A stretch of 64,000 nt of DNA from Clostridiales bacterium (GTDB taxonomy: Bacteria; Bacillota; Clostridia; Peptostreptococcales; Anaerovoracaceae), in NCBI GenBank assembly GCA_009911365.1, contig QXXF01000002.1, positions 1-64,000 on the forward strand, read 5' to 3'. Below are positions 61,077 to 64,000 of this stretch, in pieces (position 1 is the stretch's first letter; each line of letters begins with the position of its first letter). Position numbers and translations under genes: made by a program. The notes beneath the pieces are model-generated. The model saw only the letters and a list, made by a program, of their open reading frames with translations, was not told where the DNA came from and made no database searches.

Positions 61077-61500
61077 TTTATCCTACCATCCTTTCTTTTT
61101 TATTCGTTGTGTTCTGGAAGATATTCTTCAGATTTTTAATCGTTTTCTATTTGAAATTGATTGACCGGAACAAGTTGCAAACTTCTCCTGACTGCTTACG
61201 AGGTATCCACATCATCACCGCCCTTTCCTGCTCCATTGGAAAAGCCAAATAAAAAAAGCGGTGTAACATATACAAACCCTGATTAGCGAAATTCACTAAT
61301 CAGAATCCATATTTGTTACACCGCCTGCCATACGTGGCTCTACCAGAAATTTCCTCTGGTCTTGGTTATTCCAATGCGATATATTTCCCCCACGTCCGTC
61401 TTATCAGCACTCATATATTTGGAAATTAAATATACTGGTTATCTCCGTCTGACGGAACTTCCTGTGAGGAAAGCACAATAATATTTTATTTTTGTAGATT
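61077..61500 (-). ncRNA. Structured rep leader RNA with terminator/attenuator
   Basis: A perfect promoter (61501-61529) would begin an RNA near 61494. It contains several small stems (AGAAATTTCCTCT-like at about 61345-61370) and ends in a strong terminator at 61250-61326, about 175 bases before the rep start. Full-length rep mRNA needs read-through, the plan of attenuation-controlled copy number. No convincing ORF is inside. Confidence 0.6.
61250..61326 (-). terminator. Terminator/attenuator upstream of rep
   Basis: On the minus strand GCGGTGTAACA pairs with TGTTACACCGC; inside, CTGATTAG pairs with CTAATCAG. Seven T follow. It lies in the rep leader. Confidence 0.85.
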
Positions 61501-61529
61501 ATTATATCAGCTATTTTTCGATTTGTCAA
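61501..61529 (-). promoter_or_regulatory. Consensus promoter of the rep leader
   Basis: TTGACA (61524-61529) and TATAAT (61501-61506) on the minus strand are exactly 17 bases apart; an AT-rich stretch follows. It is the best sigma-A promoter in the window. Confidence 0.9.
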
Positions 61530-61735
61530 TCTTTTTCCAAATTTAAAATACTGCACAAAAAACAATGTCAATAAGCCTAAATTTTTGTTTATCCATTCCA
61601 AATCCATGCAGGATTAATAAAGAATAGTCTTTTGTGTATATTGCACAATAGATAAACAGCAATAAGGTCTCAGAAGTTCAAATCCACAGGTTTGTATGCA
61701 GGATATTGTCTTTATCTCCCATCCGTAACGCATTC

Positions 61736-61903
61736 TGTATACAAACAGGTTTCCAAAATGTAGACGCTCAAAGCCTTGCCAGTACTGGATAATCTCTTTC
61801 TGTATACATTTTGTCTACATTTCTGTCTACAAAAAAAGACACCTTGTAGACGCTGGAAGCCTTGCCAGCGCTGGATAATCCCTGTTTGTCTACAATGTCT
61901 ACA
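61736..61903. repeat. Array of TGTnnACA octamers and two ~60-bp direct repeats
   Basis: Eight octamers, TGTATACA, TGTAGACG, TGTATACA, TGTCTACA, TGTCTACA, TGTAGACG, TGTCTACA and TGTCTACA, start at 61736, 61759, 61801, 61812, 61824, 61845, 61887 and 61896. They fall in two direct repeats (61759-61819 and 61845-61903) that share GCCTTGCCAG and CTGGATAATC. Such iterons are typical binding sites of a replication or recombination protein. Confidence 0.75.
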
Positions 61904-62207
61904 CTTTTCTGACATCCTTTTTATGTCGAAATACATTTTTTAATTATACCCACTAAAGCCTTTATTTTTCAGGGTATTATTGGATTCTTCCATTTATCCT
62001 CCCCCCTCTTTGTACCACGCACATATATGCCCGTGCAGTAGGGCTTGTCGATACTGCACGGGCATTTCGGCGACGGTTTTGCCCCCGGACAGCCATTGCC
62101 AGCAGGAATAGTTAAAGGAATAATTACAAGAAAATCTACCTAATTATTCCATTTAAAGCAATTTGTGAAATTTTACCAAAGAAAAAGTCTAAGAACGATT
62201 TCAGACA
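61904..62207. other. Intergenic region with hairpin
   Basis: A 14-bp inverted repeat (62027-62040 with 62052-62065; CCCGTGCAGTA and complement) has the loop GGGCTTGTCGA. No gene is visible. It may be part of the origin. Confidence 0.5.
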
Positions 62208-62273
62208 AAAACAACGCCCCTAAATTTTGTTGCGATAAAGTGAAACGATAGATCGCAACGAAATTTAGGGGGC
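62208..62273 (-). terminator. Terminator of the Big_2 protein gene
   Basis: On the minus strand GCCCCCTAAATTTCGTTGCGAT pairs with its complement (one mismatch, one bulge), followed by GTTGTTTTTG. It is about 40 bp below the stop at 62314. Confidence 0.82.
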
Positions 62274-62313
62274 ATTATCCCGGTCATACATACCCAAATA
62301 ACATAGAGGTAAG

Positions 62314-63282
62314 TCACTGCCGAATACGAACTGTGCACTTCCTATGGCTTTCATCACCATTCCAAGAATTTTCCAAGAAGTGCTTGTTCCATTCCTCATA
62401 GTTTTTGAATTCCTTTTTACAACCTGAACAAATTACCGCTTCTACAGGATGTGAATATTCATCATCCCAGTCCTTAAAGCCGCATATATCGCAATAGTAA
62501 TACCAAATCCAACTTTTATAAACGGTTTTAACGCCAGAAAAGCCATTATGTACCGCCCACTCCGGCGCAGGACGACCATTCAATGTTGCTTCTAATAATA
62601 TATCATCATATTCAAAAGCGTGCGGTTCCCATTCTTCCACAGATGCAAAAACTTTTCCACAGTAGCAAACTACACCAAATATATTTTCAGGTTGAGGGTC
62701 ATCATACGCTGCCCAATGATGTTTGTGAGTATCGTTCACAACAACCTTACATTTTAGCGTCCTGTCATTTATTTTTGCAGTAATCACAGCAGAGCCTTTC
62801 CTCCTAGCGGTCACTTTGCCAGTTTTAGAAACAGTGGCAACTTTTGTATTAGAAGTCGTCCATTTAACTTTTTTTCTCGTGCCTGTGACTTTTAACTGAA
62901 TGGTAGGATTTCCCTTTTGATTCGTCATAGTCAAAGTAACCTTAGTCTTATTCAGCTTTGGTGTCGTTTCTGCCTTAACTGTCACCTTGCATTTATAAGT
63001 CTTTTTATTTACTTTTGCAGTAATTACAGCAGAGCCTTTCTTCTTTCCAGTCACTTTACCGTTCTTTGATACAGTAGCGACTTTCTTATTACTGCTTTTC
63101 CACGTCGCTTTTTTAGATGAGCCTACGACCTTTAACTGATAGGATTTCTTCATGCTTACCGTGACTTTTGTCTTGTTCAGCTTTGGCTTTGCTTTCGCCT
63201 GTGCAGTAACAGGCATAGCCAGTGTCAAAGCTAAAGCCATGATGATTACAGTTGTGATTGATTTTTTGATGATTTGTTTCAT
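62314..63282 (-). CDS. Secreted Big_2 (bacterial Ig-like) protein with zinc-finger-like C terminus
   Basis: 322 residues. A signal peptide (about 1-29, ending VTAQAKA) is followed by two Big_2 domains (about 32-105 and 108-185), each with the KVTV...KKATWKSSNKKVATVSKNGKVTGKKKGSA pattern. The C-terminal half has three Cys/His clusters: CYCGKVFASVEEWEPHAF, YYCDICGFKDWDDEYSHPVE and ICSGCKKEFKNYEEWNKHF. Each is like a C2H2 finger. A zinc-binding surface or exported protein is likely; the role is unknown. Own promoter at 63367-63395, own terminator. Confidence 0.85.
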   Translation of the reverse strand: MKQIIKKSITTVIIMALALTLAMPVTAQAKAKPKLNKTKVTVSMKKSYQLKVVGSSKKATWKSSNKKVATVSKNGKVTGKKKGSAVITAKVNKKTYKCKVTVKAETTPKLNKTKVTLTMTNQKGNPTIQLKVTGTRKKVKWTTSNTKVATVSKTGKVTARRKGSAVITAKINDRTLKCKVVVNDTHKHHWAAYDDPQPENIFGVVCYCGKVFASVEEWEPHAFEYDDILLEATLNGRPAPEWAVHNGFSGVKTVYKSWIWYYYCDICGFKDWDDEYSHPVEAVICSGCKKEFKNYEEWNKHFLENSWNGDESHRKCTVRIRQ

Positions 63283-63366
63283 AATGATTCCCCTTTCTTT
63301 GGTATATTCAAAAATATCATTCTTGTGAAAATCTTCTCGTTTTCGACAGGATTCTCCTTAACCAGA

Positions 63367-63395
63367 ATTATACTTCATACTTTAGGCATAGTCAA
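63367..63395 (-). promoter_or_regulatory. Promoter of the Big_2 gene
   Basis: TTGACT (63390-63395) and TATAAT (63367-63372) on the minus strand, 17 bases apart. The start codon lies about 80 bases on, after a GGGGA ribosome site. The promoter abuts the divergent HTH gene, which could repress it. Confidence 0.88.
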
Positions 63396-63443
63396 CACAT
63401 TGAGCATGGTATGATTTTTACAAAATTGAGAGGAGATTTCCAT

Positions 63444-63650
63444 ATGATTTCGTACCAGCCATTCTATGACACCCTTTTGAGAAAAGGCATTACAGAGTAT
63501 GCCTTGATTTTTAAGCATGGCGTTCCGGCGAACACGTTACACAGAATGAAACATGGAAAAGATATTACAACAAAAACTCTGAACCTACTTTGTGAAATAT
63601 TAGAATGTCAGGTATCGGACATATTAGAATACAGAATAGAAGATAATTAA
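63444..63650 (+). CDS. Small XRE/HTH_26-type regulator
   Basis: 68 residues on the plus strand from the ATG at 63444-63446 (GAGAGGAGA upstream). FYDTLLRKGITEYALIFKHGVPANTLHRMKHGKDITTKTLNLLCEILECQVSDILEY is a compact XRE HTH. Divergent from the secreted Big_2 gene, whose promoter is about 50 bases away. Confidence 0.86.
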   Translation: MISYQPFYDTLLRKGITEYALIFKHGVPANTLHRMKHGKDITTKTLNLLCEILECQVSDILEYRIEDN

Positions 63651-63883
63651 AGGCAGGGCGATTGATTCTTGATATAGTCAGCATATCCTGTCTTTTTTTG
63701 TGAGATTTTCCATTCAAAGAATGTCAAAACATCCCCATTTTCCACATTTACAAATTCATCCGTCCATTCTTTTATCATACTGACAAACTTTTCATTGTCA
63801 AGATTCGTCCACGGATTGAGCGTTTCAGCAATTCCATACAGACGTGCGAAAAGCATTGCAGATTCCAAATATTTTTCATTCAT
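63647..63883 (-). CDS. Hypothetical small acidic protein
   Basis: 78 residues, MNEKYLESAMLFARLYGIAE then TLNPWTNLDNEKFVSMIKEW and TDEFVNVENGDVLTFFEWKI. AAAGGAA precedes the ATG at 63881-63883. Helical and acidic. I do not recognise a family. It converges with the HTH gene, the stops overlapping by four bases. Confidence 0.6.
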   Translation of the reverse strand: MNEKYLESAMLFARLYGIAETLNPWTNLDNEKFVSMIKEWTDEFVNVENGDVLTFFEWKISQKKTGYADYIKNQSPCL

Positions 63884-64000
63884 AGTATCAGTTCCTTTCT
63901 TTTTACTCCTGCACCCGATTCCTTAATTATAACTTATCACCATAGATACCGAACAGGAAAAAAGAGATACAGTGCCGGGGCAACAAAAGCAAGGGGTTCA

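Noticed and set aside
61404-61607. 67-codon minus-strand frame above rep
   Set aside because: It spans the consensus promoter and would start upstream of the transcription start.
61736-61903. CRISPR array
   Set aside because: Only two long repeat units and eight-base motifs, no regular spacers and no cas genes in the window.
61712-61936. 74-codon minus-strand frame over the octamer array
   Set aside because: Its repeats (WQGFQRLQG-like) come only from the direct repeats in DNA; no ribosome site.

Overview
The window reads as accessory DNA from a gut-type Clostridia genome (Lachnospiraceae-like Firmicutes). The grounds are AGGAGG ribosome binding sites, TTGACA/TATAAT promoters, and Clostridia-type mobile-element families (TnpV, CD1845, cysteine-rich KTR, DUF3849, large serine recombinase). 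Almost every gene is on the minus strand. No rRNA, tRNA or CRISPR array was seen. The window is a mosaic of at least four mobile elements and one broken prophage, loaded with cell-envelope-stress ABC modules.

Layout: 1-3050 is the end of a mobilizable element: a MobV relaxase running off the left edge, a pMV158-like oriT, a RepA-type ATPase and two sigma-like regulators. 3370-8430 is cargo: a KTR protein, then an HTH-RR-HK-ABC-permease-lipoprotein operon, then TnpV, which abuts a truncated phage holin. 8790-16560 is a prophage tail module (holin, tail protein with a frameshift, tail endopeptidase-like protein, Dit, tape measure). 16617-17771 holds a GNAT and a membrane metalloprotease-like protein. 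17798-27726 is a BceRS/MacB-like cluster: RR, HK, one ATPase and three paralogous FtsX permeases, with the same operator/promoter block in front of three transcription units. 27886-29897 is a YtrA-type GntR/ABC operon with a 40-residue microprotein. 30332-35069 is a lantibiotic-protection-type HTH-RR-HK-ABC-permease-permease-PspC cluster. 35288-38111 is a mobilization module (MobP-type relaxase, DUF3849, CD1845, MobC). 38095-44834 is a phage-type early module (truncated DNA polymerase, frameshifted DUF2815, DUF2800, sigma-like regulators, DUF3825).

45260-57601 carries assorted single genes and operons: a D,D-carboxypeptidase with an amber codon, GNAT, TrmO-like, MerR, DUF3795, PNPOx and XRE genes, a TetR / rifampin-phosphotransferase-like / MFS operon with a double operator, and an AraC-DUF3788 pair flanked by degenerate direct repeats. 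57761-61600 holds an XRE regulator, a large serine recombinase, a rolling-circle-type Rep protein with a structured leader RNA, and long perfect inverted repeats. 61700-62070 is an origin-like region with an array of TGTnnACA octamers. 62314-63883 encodes a secreted Big_2 protein with a zinc-finger-like tail and two small proteins.

How it fits together: the tail module (left) and early module (right) lie on the same strand, in the order expected of one siphoprophage read right to left. The head and packaging genes that should lie between them are missing, and the ABC island plus Mob module sits there instead. The resistance-type modules have the usual logic: intramembrane-sensing kinase, OmpR-family regulator, then ABC exporter. 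Two of them also have a small BldC/excisionase-like HTH gene as first gene. Promoters, operators and terminators can be read directly for most of these operons.
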